From positions 1 through 58,809 of the forward strand of contig NZ_JAUSCC010000151.1 of NCBI RefSeq assembly GCF_030651745.1: DNA of 58,809 bases. The letters are read 5' to 3'. The notes under the pieces were generated by a model. The model searched no databases. It was not told where the DNA came from and saw nothing but the letters and a program-made list of their open reading frames with translations. Below, piece after piece: positions 37,088-45,155 of this stretch. The position numbers and the translations under genes are program-made. This DNA comes from Methylophaga sp. GTDB taxonomy: Bacteria; Pseudomonadota; Gammaproteobacteria; Nitrosococcales; Methylophagaceae. Positions within the stretch are counted from its first letter, which is position 1, and the number at the start of each line of letters is the position of its first letter.

Positions 37088-37968
37088 CAGTAAATGGTCT
37101 CGTTAATGATATTTAACAGATATTTGCCATAACCGCTTTTCAGTAGTGGCTGAGCTAATTGTTCAAGTTGCTCTGCATTGATATAGCCCATACGATAGGC
37201 AATTTCTTCCGGACACATTACTTTCAGACCTTGGCGTTGTTCCAGCGTTTGAATAAACATCGACGCATCCAGCAAGGAATCATGGGTTCCAGTATCCAGC
37301 CAGGCCATACCTCGGCCCATCACCTGCACATTAAGCTTACCATTATCCAGATAGGCCTGATTCACATCGGTAATTTCAAGTTCACCCCGAGCAGAAGGTT
37401 TGAGGTTGCGAGCAATCTCCACTACCTGATTGTCATAGAAATACAACCCGGTTATTGCATAACGTGACTTGGGTTTTAACGGCTTTTCCTCAATACTCAA
37501 AGCTTTTCCGTTTTCATCAAACGCCACGACACCATAACGCTCAGGGTCGCTAACAGGATAGGCAAAAACTGTCGCACCTTCTTTATTATTATCGGCATCC
37601 CGCATCATATCGGCCAGATCATGACCGTAATAGACATTATCACCTAAGACCAAAGCGCAATCATCATCACCGATAAATTCAGCACCAAGAGTAAATGCCT
37701 GAGCAATACCTTCCGGTTTATCTTGAACAATATACTGCAGATTCAAACCCCATTTACTGCCATCACCCAGCAATTGCTCCAGGCGTGGAGTATCTTGAGG
37801 CGTGGAAATAATACAGATGTCCCGCATACCGGCCAGCATCATGGTGGCCAGCGGATAATAAATCATCGGTTTGTCATAAACCGGCAGTAACTGCTTACAG
37901 ATAGATTGTGTGACCGGATATAAACGTGTGCCACTGCCACCAGCTAATACGATTCCTTTGCGACTCAT
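37087..37968 (-). CDS. rfbA: Glucose-1-phosphate thymidylyltransferase
   Basis: Couples glucose-1-phosphate to dTTP to form dTDP-glucose, the first step of the L-rhamnose pathway. It begins [17 protein letters not shown], the pyrophosphorylase signature, then [18 protein letters not shown] and VLGDNVYYG. At 293 residues it is of standard length. It overlaps rfbB by 4 bases and rfbC by one. Confidence 0.97.
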   Translation of the reverse strand: MSRKGIVLAGGSGTRLYPVTQSICKQLLPVYDKPMIYYPLATMMLAGMRDICIISTPQDTPRLEQLLGDGSKWGLNLQYIVQDKPEGIAQAFTLGAEFIGDDDCALVLGDNVYYGHDLADMMRDADNNKEGATVFAYPVSDPERYGVVAFDENGKALSIEEKPLKPKSRYAITGLYFYDNQVVEIARNLKPSARGELEITDVNQAYLDNGKLNVQVMGRGMAWLDTGTHDSLLDASMFIQTLEQRQGLKVMCPEEIAYRMGYINAEQLEQLAQPLLKSGYGKYLLNIINETIY

Positions 37969-39035
37969 TTGCTTTCTCCTAAACCAAGTCGTTGCTGCTG
38001 GTAACTGCCATCCATCACGTTTTCACACCATTGACGATTATCCAGATACCATTGAACGGTTTTACGCAGACCGGTAGCAAATGTTTCCTGAGGCTTCCAG
38101 CCTAACTCACGTTCAATTTTGCTGGCATCAATGGCATAGCGGGCATCATGTCCAGGACGATCTGTAACAAACTCGATTAAGTTCTTATGCGGACGATGCG
38201 GTGATTCTGGCAATAACTCATCCAGAATCTGGCAAATGGTTTGCACAACATCAAGGTTGGTATGTTCATTAAAGCCGCCGATATTATAGCTTTCACATAA
38301 TTTACCTTCGGCGAGCACCAGTCTTAATGCTCTGGCATGATCGTCGACATATAACCAGTCGCGGATATTTTCGCCTTTACCGTAAATGGGCAGAGGTTTT
38401 CCGGCTAATGCATTATTAATGACCACCGGGATCAGTTTTTCCGGGAATTGGTAAGGCCCATAGTTATTCGAACAGTTGGTCATCAATACCGGCAAACCGT
38501 AGGTATGGTGCCAGGCACGAACCAAATGATCGCTGCCTGCTTTGGTTGCTGAATATGGTGAATTCGGTTGATAAGGTGTGGTTTCGGTAAACAGACCGGT
38601 TTCGCCTAACGTGCCATACACTTCATCAGTGGAAATATGGTGAAAGCGGAATTTTTCGGCATCTGCTGCAGATAAAGATTTCCAGTATTTTCTGGCAGCT
38701 TCGAGCAAAACATAAGTACCGACTACATTGGTTTGCACAAAATCTGCGGGACCATCAATCGAACGATCAACATGTGATTCTGCCGCCAAATGCATAATTG
38801 CGCTGGGTTTATATTGAGCGAATATACGATCCATTGCCTCGGCATCACAAATATCGGCCTGCTCAAAATGATAGTTTGGCGAGGCATCGATCTCAGTCAA
38901 TGATTCCAGATTGCCAGCATAGGTCAGTTTGTCGATATTAATAACCGTGAAATCGGTTTCAGTAATTAATTGACGGATTAATGCAGAGCCGATAAAACCA
39001 GCGCCGCCAGTTACGAGTAGGGTATTTTTATTCAC
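37965..39035 (-). CDS. rfbB: dTDP-glucose 4,6-dehydratase
   Basis: Forms dTDP-4-keto-6-deoxyglucose. [19 protein letters not shown] is the NAD motif, [12 protein letters not shown] the substrate loop, and STDEVYG with [12 protein letters not shown] the catalytic S-T-D-E / Y-K set. The reading frame is open to a GTG at 39089, which would add an 18-residue tail foreign to the family. I prefer the GTG at 39035 (356 residues), the usual length, though its ribosome binding site is weak; an AAGGAAGG lies only near the upstream GTG. First gene of the rhamnose set and first of the polysaccharide cluster. Confidence 0.95.
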   Translation of the reverse strand: MNKNTLLVTGGAGFIGSALIRQLITETDFTVINIDKLTYAGNLESLTEIDASPNYHFEQADICDAEAMDRIFAQYKPSAIMHLAAESHVDRSIDGPADFVQTNVVGTYVLLEAARKYWKSLSAADAEKFRFHHISTDEVYGTLGETGLFTETTPYQPNSPYSATKAGSDHLVRAWHHTYGLPVLMTNCSNNYGPYQFPEKLIPVVINNALAGKPLPIYGKGENIRDWLYVDDHARALRLVLAEGKLCESYNIGGFNEHTNLDVVQTICQILDELLPESPHRPHKNLIEFVTDRPGHDARYAIDASKIERELGWKPQETFATGLRKTVQWYLDNRQWCENVMDGSYQQQRLGLGESK

Positions 39036-39201
39036 GTTGCTGAGTTCACTGTTGAGTATGAGAAATTCAGATATGCCTTCCTTGGTCACGTGAAAGTTAG
39101 CATCGACAAGGGCTAAAAATCAACTTGAAAGTTTGGTCATTACATTAAGCTTGAGGATTGAAATAGGAAGTTGGCGAAAGTAAAAGCGGATTATGGCGAA
39201 A

Positions 39202-39224
39202 GTAGTTAGTGGATACTAACCTAC
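39202..39224 (-). terminator. Possible terminator after the tRNA operon
   Basis: GTAGTTAGT / ACTAACCTAC with a GGAT loop and one bulged base, 16 bases past the encoded CCA of tRNA-Arg. Downstream on the minus strand there is only a weak T-rich stretch, so readthrough into rfbB is possible. In the same gap the ten-mer GGCGAAAGTA occurs twice (near 39174 and 39195). Confidence 0.35.
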
Positions 39225-39239
39225 AAAGTATTGAAGAAA

Positions 39240-39316
39240 TGGTACGCCCGGCAGGACTCGAACCTGCTACCCTCGGCTTAGAAGGCCGATGCTCTATCCA
39301 GATGAGCTACGGGCGC
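39240..39316 (-). tRNA. tRNA-Arg (anticodon TCT)
   Basis: A 77-base cloverleaf with 5' GCGCCCG, D arm AGCTCATCTGGATAGAGC, anticodon loop CTTCTAA (TCT, reading AGA), T arm GCAGG-TTCGAGT-CCTGC and an encoded CCA end. The first acceptor pair is G:U (GCGCCCG against CGGGCGT). It is 35 bases behind tRNA-Pro and probably in the same transcript. Confidence 0.95.
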
Positions 39317-39351
39317 ATTGATAACTAAGTGAGGCTGAAGCAGTCAAAAAG

Positions 39352-39428
<77 letters not shown>

Positions 39429-39464
39429 ACTATTCCAAGGACAGACATCCTCGAAGAAGGCGAA

Positions 39465-39493
39465 ATAATACGCTGATGCCTATAACGAGTCAA
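39465..39493 (-). promoter_or_regulatory. Strong sigma70 promoter for the tRNA-Pro/tRNA-Arg operon
   Basis: On the minus strand, -35 TTGACT (39488-39493), a 17-base spacer and -10 TATTAT (39465-39470). The predicted start lies about 30 bases before the tRNA-Pro 5' end. Confidence 0.75.
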
Positions 39494-39505
39494 CAGCACA
39501 TTTAC

Positions 39506-39554
39506 ATTTTTTGCTGTGTCTGGCGTAACGCACGATCTTGGCCGTTTTTAAAAG
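39506..39554 (+). repeat. Diverged copy of the sequence upstream of folD
   Basis: These 49 bases align without gaps to 46811-46859, just before the intact folD. By hand I count about 39 of 49 identical, for example the shared ATTTTTTGC start and the GATC core. It marks the 5' flank of the folD relic and shows that the duplication included upstream sequence. Confidence 0.75.
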
Positions 39555-39580
39555 TCTGCAACCTACCGGACGTCTACCCG

Positions 39581-39924
39581 GCTCGTCGACGGCAAAGTTA
39601 CTGAAACAGACGCAGAAATGGCCACTCCCATGATAAGGATAACAATCGGATGCTTAATAACTAGGCGACAAAACCGCCGTAAATTATGTATTGTCAGCAA
39701 TTTGGAAACCATGTTTGCTGGGGGAAAGCTGACTTTATTCCGGTGATTGGCCCAAACTAGGTGGCGCGACTGTGGTTGATATCGATATTAGCCGGCTGGA
39801 CTATGGCAAACTAACAGGGGATGTTGAGTTTACAGCTAGCAACCAGCGAGCGACATGAATAACACCAGTTCCGGTCAGTGTAGGTTGGCAAACATCGGAA
39901 AACTCCTAGTTTGCAGCACTTTAA
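39581..39924 (+). pseudogene. folD: Decayed folD fragment
   Basis: Remains of a second folD upstream of the antiporter operon. The 5' piece (39581-39620) reads LVDGKVTETDAEMA, matching the N-terminus [11 protein letters not shown] of the intact gene. After about 100 unalignable bases, 39717-39924 reads [13 protein letters not shown], then in the next frame [20 protein letters not shown], then [11 protein letters not shown], a stop, and ITPVPVSVGWQ. This follows the intact FolD C-terminus [10 protein letters not shown]...[20 protein letters not shown]...[10 protein letters not shown]. The W codon before ITPVP has become TGA, there is another stop and a frameshift, and about 500 bases of the middle are gone. 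Confidence 0.87.
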
Positions 39925-39940
39925 CGATGGGTTTGCTAGA

Positions 39941-39963
39941 TTAACTGAAGCGTGTTCAGTCAA
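39941..39963. repeat. Inverted repeat before the antiporter operon
   Basis: TTAACTGAA-GCGTG-TTCAGTCAA: a 6-bp perfect inner stem plus two outer pairs around one mismatch, 52 bases before the first antiporter gene. It could be a regulator site or the remains of a terminator of the decayed folD. Confidence 0.4.
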
Positions 39964-40015
39964 CAGACTGATGCATGAACGTACAGTCAATAGTGAAACA
40001 GGAGTTGTTTGTCAG

Positions 40016-40504
40016 ATGACTAAGGCGCAACCAGCACTTTCAGTCAAAATTATTTTAGGCTGGTTAATCTTGTATAGCTTGTTTTGGCTTGTGCTGGCAG
40101 GCGGTGAGGGCTTAGCGTTTGGGGCGATCATGGCTATCGCAGCAACCTGTATCAGTTTTTATTTGGTACCGCCCCTTCCTGCTTTTCAACTGAGATATCT
40201 GCCACATTTTGTGATTTTTTTCGTCACCGAAATGGCCATAGGCGGATGGGATGTCGCAAGACGCGCTTTATCCCCTTCTCTGCCAATCAAACCCGAATGG
40301 GTCGTCTATTCGCTGCAAGTTAATTCTGAACCAATCAAATTAACCTTGTCCGCCCTGCTCGGGTTAATGCCGGGGACCCTGGCGACAAAATATCACAATC
40401 AACAATTACATCTACATGTTCTGGATAGCACACAAGACTGGCAAACCGTTGTGACAAAACTCGAACAACAGCTGTCGCGGCTCATGGGAGGGATAACAAA
40501 ATGA
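40016..40504 (+). CDS. mnhE: Mrp/Mnh antiporter subunit E
   Basis: A membrane subunit of the Mrp-type cation/proton antiporter. The open frame extends upstream to 39911 but enters the folD relic; I place the start at the ATG at 40016 (162 residues), which has GGAG 11 bases upstream and matches family length. Three or so hydrophobic segments are followed by a soluble C-terminus with LLGLMPGTLATKYHNQQLHLHVLD, the MnhE signature. It overlaps mnhF by 4 bases. First gene of an eight-gene coupled operon. Confidence 0.9.
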   Translation: MTKAQPALSVKIILGWLILYSLFWLVLAGGEGLAFGAIMAIAATCISFYLVPPLPAFQLRYLPHFVIFFVTEMAIGGWDVARRALSPSLPIKPEWVVYSLQVNSEPIKLTLSALLGLMPGTLATKYHNQQLHLHVLDSTQDWQTVVTKLEQQLSRLMGGITK

Positions 40505-40752
40505 TGGTGCTGACCTGTCTTTTGTTGGTGACCATTATGGTGGGCTTATGGCGTGTTGTTATGGGTCCCAGCCGCATAGATCGGCTGATAGCTGTACAAC
40601 TCTTTGGTACAGCTGGCACAGCCTTGTTGCTGTTATTGTCGCAAACCCAACGCATACCTGCCTTGCTGGATGCCGCCCTGATACTTGCACTGTTAGCCGC
40701 ATTGCTCTCAGCAGCCTTAGTGCAATATATGCGAGGTGATCAACATGATTGA
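40501..40752 (+). CDS. mnhF: Mrp/Mnh antiporter subunit F
   Basis: An 83-residue membrane protein with about three hydrophobic segments. GPSRIDRLIAVQLFGT and the acidic ALLDAALILALLA are typical of MnhF/MrpF. The ATG overlaps the mnhE stop (ATGA), so translation is coupled. Confidence 0.92.
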   Translation: MMVLTCLLLVTIMVGLWRVVMGPSRIDRLIAVQLFGTAGTALLLLLSQTQRIPALLDAALILALLAALLSAALVQYMRGDQHD

Positions 40753-41041
40753 ACTGATCAGTTTGGTGGTGATTTCCGTAGGGGTGTTTTTCTTTATGGC
40801 CGGCACCATCGGCTTACTGCGTTTTCCGGATGCTTTCAGTCGCCTTCATGCGATTACCAAAGCGGATACGCTCGGTTTGGGATTGGTGATATTTGGCTTG
40901 ATTCTGCAGGCCGACTCAGCGCGCAGCGTAGTGCTAATGCTCATCATCTGGATACTGATGATGGCGTCTGCTGCAACGGCTTGCCAATTGTTAGCGCGCT
41001 ATCAGAAACGTTCTGACGAGGATATGCAGCATGATGACTGA
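40745..41041 (+). CDS. mnhG: Mrp/Mnh antiporter subunit G
   Basis: A 98-residue membrane protein with the MnhG motif GTIGLLRFPDAFSRLHAITKADTLG near residue 20-45. A GTG at 40736 would add three residues; the ATG at 40745 has GAGGTG about 7 bases upstream and overlaps the mnhF stop by 8 bases. It overlaps the next gene by 11 bases. Confidence 0.92.
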   Translation: MIELISLVVISVGVFFFMAGTIGLLRFPDAFSRLHAITKADTLGLGLVIFGLILQADSARSVVLMLIIWILMMASAATACQLLARYQKRSDEDMQHDD

Positions 41042-41939
41042 CTGGTTGTTTGATGGAGTACTGGTCAGTTTGTTGTTGGCGCTTGCAGCAGCGAGTGTTT
41101 TCACGCGCAGTTTATTTAACAGCATCATGCTGTATATCGCCTTTGGTTTGTTATTGGCGATCACCTGGGCAAGACTGGGCGCAGCCGATCTTGCTTTAGC
41201 TGAGGCAGCGATTGGGGCCGGCATTACCGGTGTTTTGTTGCTATCAGCCTACGCACAATCTCATGTAGTTCAGGGTCAACCGCAAAAGCGGCGCATTCCA
41301 TGGCTGGCTTTGGCTTTTTTAATGCTGATTTTAATCTGGCTGTTCCGGGCAGTTTGGCCGTTGGCAGACTTCAGCAGTACCTTACCAGATTTGAGTCAAC
41401 GGGCTTTGGCAGACAGCGGCGTCAGTCATCCAACCACCGCTGTGTTATTGAATTATCGCGCCTGGGACACTTTATTAGAATTGGGTGTGTTATTGCTGGC
41501 CTTTCTGGGTGCCAGACAATTAGCTATTCGTCCGGTTAAACTGCCCACCAGCTGGCCGCTGTTAACCGCTTGGAGTCAGCTATTAGCACCCATTATTGTT
41601 GTTGTCGGTGGCTATATTTTATGGCGCGGTACCAGTGCCCCGGGAGGCGCATTTCAGGCGGGTGCGTTATTGGCGGCAGGGGCTATTCTGCTCAGATTAA
41701 CGGAAGTCTTACCTCCATTCAGTTGGCGCTCGCTTTGGTTAAGAGGCTTAGTATTAATGGGGGTTAGCCTGTTTATCACTGTAGCTGCCCTCACCGCCTG
41801 GTTAGGGGATACCTGGCTACAATATCCACTGGCTTATAACGGCCTGCTTATTTTCAGCATTGAAGTGGCTGCAACGCTGTCAATCGCCGCTACATTGACC
41901 TGGCTGGTCGTGGGCGAAAGAGAGTTCAGACACACATGA
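41031..41939 (+). CDS. mnhB: Fused MrpA C-terminal (DUF4040) and MrpB subunit
   Basis: A 302-residue membrane protein joining two antiporter pieces. Residues about 1-90 (LGAADLALAEAAIGAGITGVLL) are the DUF4040 segment that normally closes MrpA, and about 180-302 (GGYILWRGTSAPGGAFQAGALLAAG) is MrpB. In between lies the MbhE-like linker with SHPTTAVLLNYRAWDTLLE. Free-standing or fused pieces in the order E-F-G-A'B-C-D are known from archaeal Mbh-type modules and cyanobacterial Mrp; here no full-length MrpA precedes. An adjacent ATG at 41034 is an equally possible start. Confidence 0.87.
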   Translation: MMTDWLFDGVLVSLLLALAAASVFTRSLFNSIMLYIAFGLLLAITWARLGAADLALAEAAIGAGITGVLLLSAYAQSHVVQGQPQKRRIPWLALAFLMLILIWLFRAVWPLADFSSTLPDLSQRALADSGVSHPTTAVLLNYRAWDTLLELGVLLLAFLGARQLAIRPVKLPTSWPLLTAWSQLLAPIIVVVGGYILWRGTSAPGGAFQAGALLAAGAILLRLTEVLPPFSWRSLWLRGLVLMGVSLFITVAALTAWLGDTWLQYPLAYNGLLIFSIEVAATLSIAATLTWLVVGEREFRHT

Positions 41940-42220
41940 CTGCGATTCAACTGTATTTATGTCTTGGTGTGACTTTGTGGGGGCTCGGCAGTCTGGGTCT
42001 GTTACTGGCCCGAAACTTTATCCGGCGCATTATCAATATCAATATTGCAGGTAATGGTGTGTTTATGGTGATGGTGGCTTTAGCCAGCAGGGAAGCAACC
42101 ATTGATCCCGTTTTACAGGCATTGGTTGTCACGGGTCTGGTCGTCGCAGTCTGTGCAACGGCGTTTGCTTTAAGACTTTCCGTAGCCTACGCACAATCAA
42201 AACAAGACGCTGACAGATGA
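41936..42220 (+). CDS. mnhC: Mrp/Mnh antiporter subunit C (NuoK-like)
   Basis: A 94-residue protein with three hydrophobic segments, homologous to NuoK. RRIININIAGNGVFMVMVAL and DPVLQALVVTGLVVAVCATAFALRL match MnhC, whose second acidic residue region is present as DPVLQALVVTGLVV. It is shorter than the usual 110 or so residues but complete. ATGA overlaps join it to both neighbours. Confidence 0.92.
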   Translation: MTAIQLYLCLGVTLWGLGSLGLLLARNFIRRIININIAGNGVFMVMVALASREATIDPVLQALVVTGLVVAVCATAFALRLSVAYAQSKQDADR

Positions 42221-43638
42221 ATTTTGCCTTACTTAGCATGGCGCTGCCTTTGATAACTGCGTTGCTGTTGCTGTTTATGCATCGACGGGCAGGCAGTGTG
42301 GTGATTATAGTCAGCTTACTGAGTCTCGCAGCTGCTTTGACCGCGATGTATCAGGTGCACCTTTTCGGGGTTCAGCACTTGCATCTGGGGGGGTGGCAAA
42401 CACCACTGGGCATTCGGTTTCAACTGACGCCAGTCAATTCATTGTTACTGGTGTTTACCGCCTTAGTGCACAGTCTGGTGGCGATGTATGCCGCCTATAG
42501 TCGCCATAGCGAAACCAATACCACCGATTTCTGGCCATTGGCTTTACTGCTGCACGGCAGTTTAGCGGCTTTGTGGTTGTCCGCAGATTTATTTAACTGG
42601 TATGTCACCTTAGAGCTATTAGGTCTGGCCGCTGTGGCGATGGTGGCCTTATCAGGGCCTAAAGCCTATCGTCCTGCATTACATTATTTACTGCTGTCTC
42701 TGACAGCTTCGTTAAGTTATTTATTAGGGGTGGCATTGATTTATGGTCGCTATGGTTTATTGGACATCGCGTTACTGGCCGAAGTCACACAAGCCGATGC
42801 CACCACTCAGTCCGCTTTAATTCTGATGACACTCGGCTTAATGCTCAAAGCCGCCGTCTGGCCGTTACACCTTTGGTTGCCCAGTGCCCATGCCAATGCA
42901 CCAACAGCCGTCAGTGCATTATTGTCAGCGGTGGTGGTGAAAGGTCCGTTCTATATTTTGTGGCTTATCTGGACAGAGATCGCCCCTGCAGAATTGGCCC
43001 AACCTACTGGTCTTTATCTCGCCATTATCGGTATTGCAGCGCTGATTCTGGGGGGATGGTGTGCCATCAGAACACCTTATCTTAAAGTCTTAGTCGCTTA
43101 TTCCACTGTCGCACAGTTGGGTTATGCGACGCTGGCATTAGGCTTATTACTCTATTGGCAACAAACGCAGTTGCTGGTCGCGTTATGGTTATTTGTTATT
43201 GCACATGGGCTGGCGAAGGTATCGATGTTTCTGGTGGCTGGTGAAATGCAAGCAACGCTGGGCAGTAAGCGGGTCGCGACCTTAAAAGGAGCAACACAGA
43301 CCATGCCCGTCGCTATGTTTGCCTTTGCTATTGCCGGGGGCAGCATTATTGGCCTGCCCCCCAGCGGCGGCTTTGTCGCCAAATGGGCATTATTACAACC
43401 CACACTTTCATCGCCCATTCACTGGCCTTGGGCGATCGGTATTTTATTGGGTACCTTCACCAGTGCTGTCTACGTATTTCGCGTCGTTGTAGTGAGCTTT
43501 AATCGGGCGGATCGGGTTGCACCGGCGTTCTCACCGGATAGATTTTCACATTGGCTTGCCATGTTACCAGCCTTGATGGCATGGCTAATGGCCATTGTCA
43601 GCGCACAGTTGATCCGCTTCCTGGGAGGCTTGCCCTGA
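42217..43638 (+). CDS. mnhD: Mrp/Mnh antiporter-like subunit D (first copy)
   Basis: A 473-residue antiporter-like protein of the NuoL/M/N superfamily with about 14 hydrophobic segments. It keeps the TM5 glutamate E133 (TLELLGLAAV) and the TM7 lysine in LMLKAAVWPLHLWLP, with the second lysine in VVVKGPFYILW, so the proton path looks complete. Its stop codon overlaps the next start (TGATG). Probably the true MrpD of the complex. Confidence 0.92.
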   Translation: MNFALLSMALPLITALLLLFMHRRAGSVVIIVSLLSLAAALTAMYQVHLFGVQHLHLGGWQTPLGIRFQLTPVNSLLLVFTALVHSLVAMYAAYSRHSETNTTDFWPLALLLHGSLAALWLSADLFNWYVTLELLGLAAVAMVALSGPKAYRPALHYLLLSLTASLSYLLGVALIYGRYGLLDIALLAEVTQADATTQSALILMTLGLMLKAAVWPLHLWLPSAHANAPTAVSALLSAVVVKGPFYILWLIWTEIAPAELAQPTGLYLAIIGIAALILGGWCAIRTPYLKVLVAYSTVAQLGYATLALGLLLYWQQTQLLVALWLFVIAHGLAKVSMFLVAGEMQATLGSKRVATLKGATQTMPVAMFAFAIAGGSIIGLPPSGGFVAKWALLQPTLSSPIHWPWAIGILLGTFTSAVYVFRVVVVSFNRADRVAPAFSPDRFSHWLAMLPALMAWLMAIVSAQLIRFLGGLP

Positions 43639-45155
43639 TGCAAGATTGGCTGACAACCTATTTGCCACTGATGTTGGTGCTCAGTTCTGTCATCCCTGGC
43701 CTGATTATCTTCAGTTTAAAAGAATCCCAGTTTCTGTTGCGCACCACGCTGAACTTAATGGGTGTGTTTACGCAGTTAGTGTTGGTGGGCTATATGCTGT
43801 TTGCCGTTACCCACGGCATTCAATTTCAGTTTAGTCTGCCCTTTCTGCCGGCAGGCGATTTGATTCTGCAAGCAGATGCATTGTCCCTGCAATTTATCAG
43901 CTTATCGTCGGTATTATGGCTTGCCACCACGGTATATGCGATTGGCTATCTTGAAGGTTCCGCCTTACGATCCCGCTTCTTTGGCTATTTCAGCTTATGC
44001 GTCAGTGCCACAGTCGGGCTCGCCCTTTCCGGTAATTTACTGACGTTTTTGGTGTTTTATGAAATGCTGACGTTAGCGACTTTTCCATTGGTCGTACACA
44101 GCGGTACACCTGCAGCATTACGCGCCGGACGAACTTATTTGATCTACACGCTCGGCGGAGGGGCCATCGCCATGGTCGGGGTGGCCTTATTGCATAGCCT
44201 GACGGGGAGTCCTCAGTTTGTTCCGGGTGGCTATCTGGCTGAATTTACTGCTGATCATTCCGTCAGCTTAACGATTGCTTTTGTGTTATTGATTGTAGGG
44301 TTAGGGGTCAAAGCGGCGCTACTCCCCTTGCATGGCTGGCTGCCACAGGCGATGGTTGCACCGGCACCGGTCAGTGCGTTATTGCATGCTGTGGCAGTGG
44401 TTAAAGCAGGCGCTTTTGGCATTATTCGTGTTGTGTATGACGTATTTGGCATAGAAGCATCAGATCAGCTGCATTTAACCCAAGGATTATTATGGCTGGC
44501 GGCAGCGACTATTTTGTATGGATCTATCAAAGCCTTACAGCAGCAGGAAATCAAAAAACGCTTAGCGTATTCAACGGTCAGTCAGGTGTCCTATATCACT
44601 TTAGGCGTTGCCCTGTTAGGCCCCATTGCAGCTATTGGCGCGCTGGTGCATTTAGTGCATCAGGGGCTAATGAAAATTACTTTGTTTTTCTGTGCCGGCA
44701 GTTTCGCAGAAACACTTAATGTCACTCGCATTAATGAAATGAATGGACTGGGACAACGCATGCCGTTGACCATGGCAGCCTTTACTATTGGCGCTTTAGG
44801 CATGATTGGTGTCCCGCCGATCGCCGGGTTTATCAGTAAATGGTATTTAGGTTTAGGCGCTTTAGAAGTTGGCCAGGATTGGGTTATCTGGGTTTTTGTC
44901 GGTTCTGGTCTGTTAAATGCGGCGTATTTTCTGCCGTTGGTCTATCGCGGCTGGTTTGCCAAACCACCGAATAGCTGGCCGGATAACACCCATTTTGCTG
45001 GTGGGACAGCAGGCTGGAAGGAAACACACTGGATGTTACTGGTCCCCACATTATTTACAGCAGCGTTAGCACTGATTGCCGGTATCTTTGCTGGGACAGG
45101 TTGGAGCCCTCTCGCTTGGGCGCAGTTTATCGTTTCACAGGAATTTAGCTTATGA
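43638..45155 (+). CDS. Mrp/Mnh antiporter-like subunit D (second copy)
   Basis: A 505-residue NuoM/MrpD-like protein. The frame is open to 43551 within the previous gene, but the ATG at 43638 has GGAGG (43623-43627) 10 bases upstream and gives the family's usual start. TM5 glutamate E142 lies in VFYEMLTLATFP, the TM7 lysine in GVKAALLPLHGWLP, the TM8 lysine in AVVKAGAFGI. It follows mnhD without a gap and overlaps the third copy by 4 bases. Its specific role (extra proton channel or part of a split MrpA) is uncertain. Confidence 0.88.
   Translation: MQDWLTTYLPLMLVLSSVIPGLIIFSLKESQFLLRTTLNLMGVFTQLVLVGYMLFAVTHGIQFQFSLPFLPAGDLILQADALSLQFISLSSVLWLATTVYAIGYLEGSALRSRFFGYFSLCVSATVGLALSGNLLTFLVFYEMLTLATFPLVVHSGTPAALRAGRTYLIYTLGGGAIAMVGVALLHSLTGSPQFVPGGYLAEFTADHSVSLTIAFVLLIVGLGVKAALLPLHGWLPQAMVAPAPVSALLHAVAVVKAGAFGIIRVVYDVFGIEASDQLHLTQGLLWLAAATILYGSIKALQQQEIKKRLAYSTVSQVSYITLGVALLGPIAAIGALVHLVHQGLMKITLFFCAGSFAETLNVTRINEMNGLGQRMPLTMAAFTIGALGMIGVPPIAGFISKWYLGLGALEVGQDWVIWVFVGSGLLNAAYFLPLVYRGWFAKPPNSWPDNTHFAGGTAGWKETHWMLLVPTLFTAALALIAGIFAGTGWSPLAWAQFIVSQEFSL

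Noticed and set aside
39172..39204. Two copies of a GGCGAAAGTA ten-mer as a CRISPR or iteron array
   Set aside because: Only two short copies; no array, no regular spacing beyond one interval, no cas genes.
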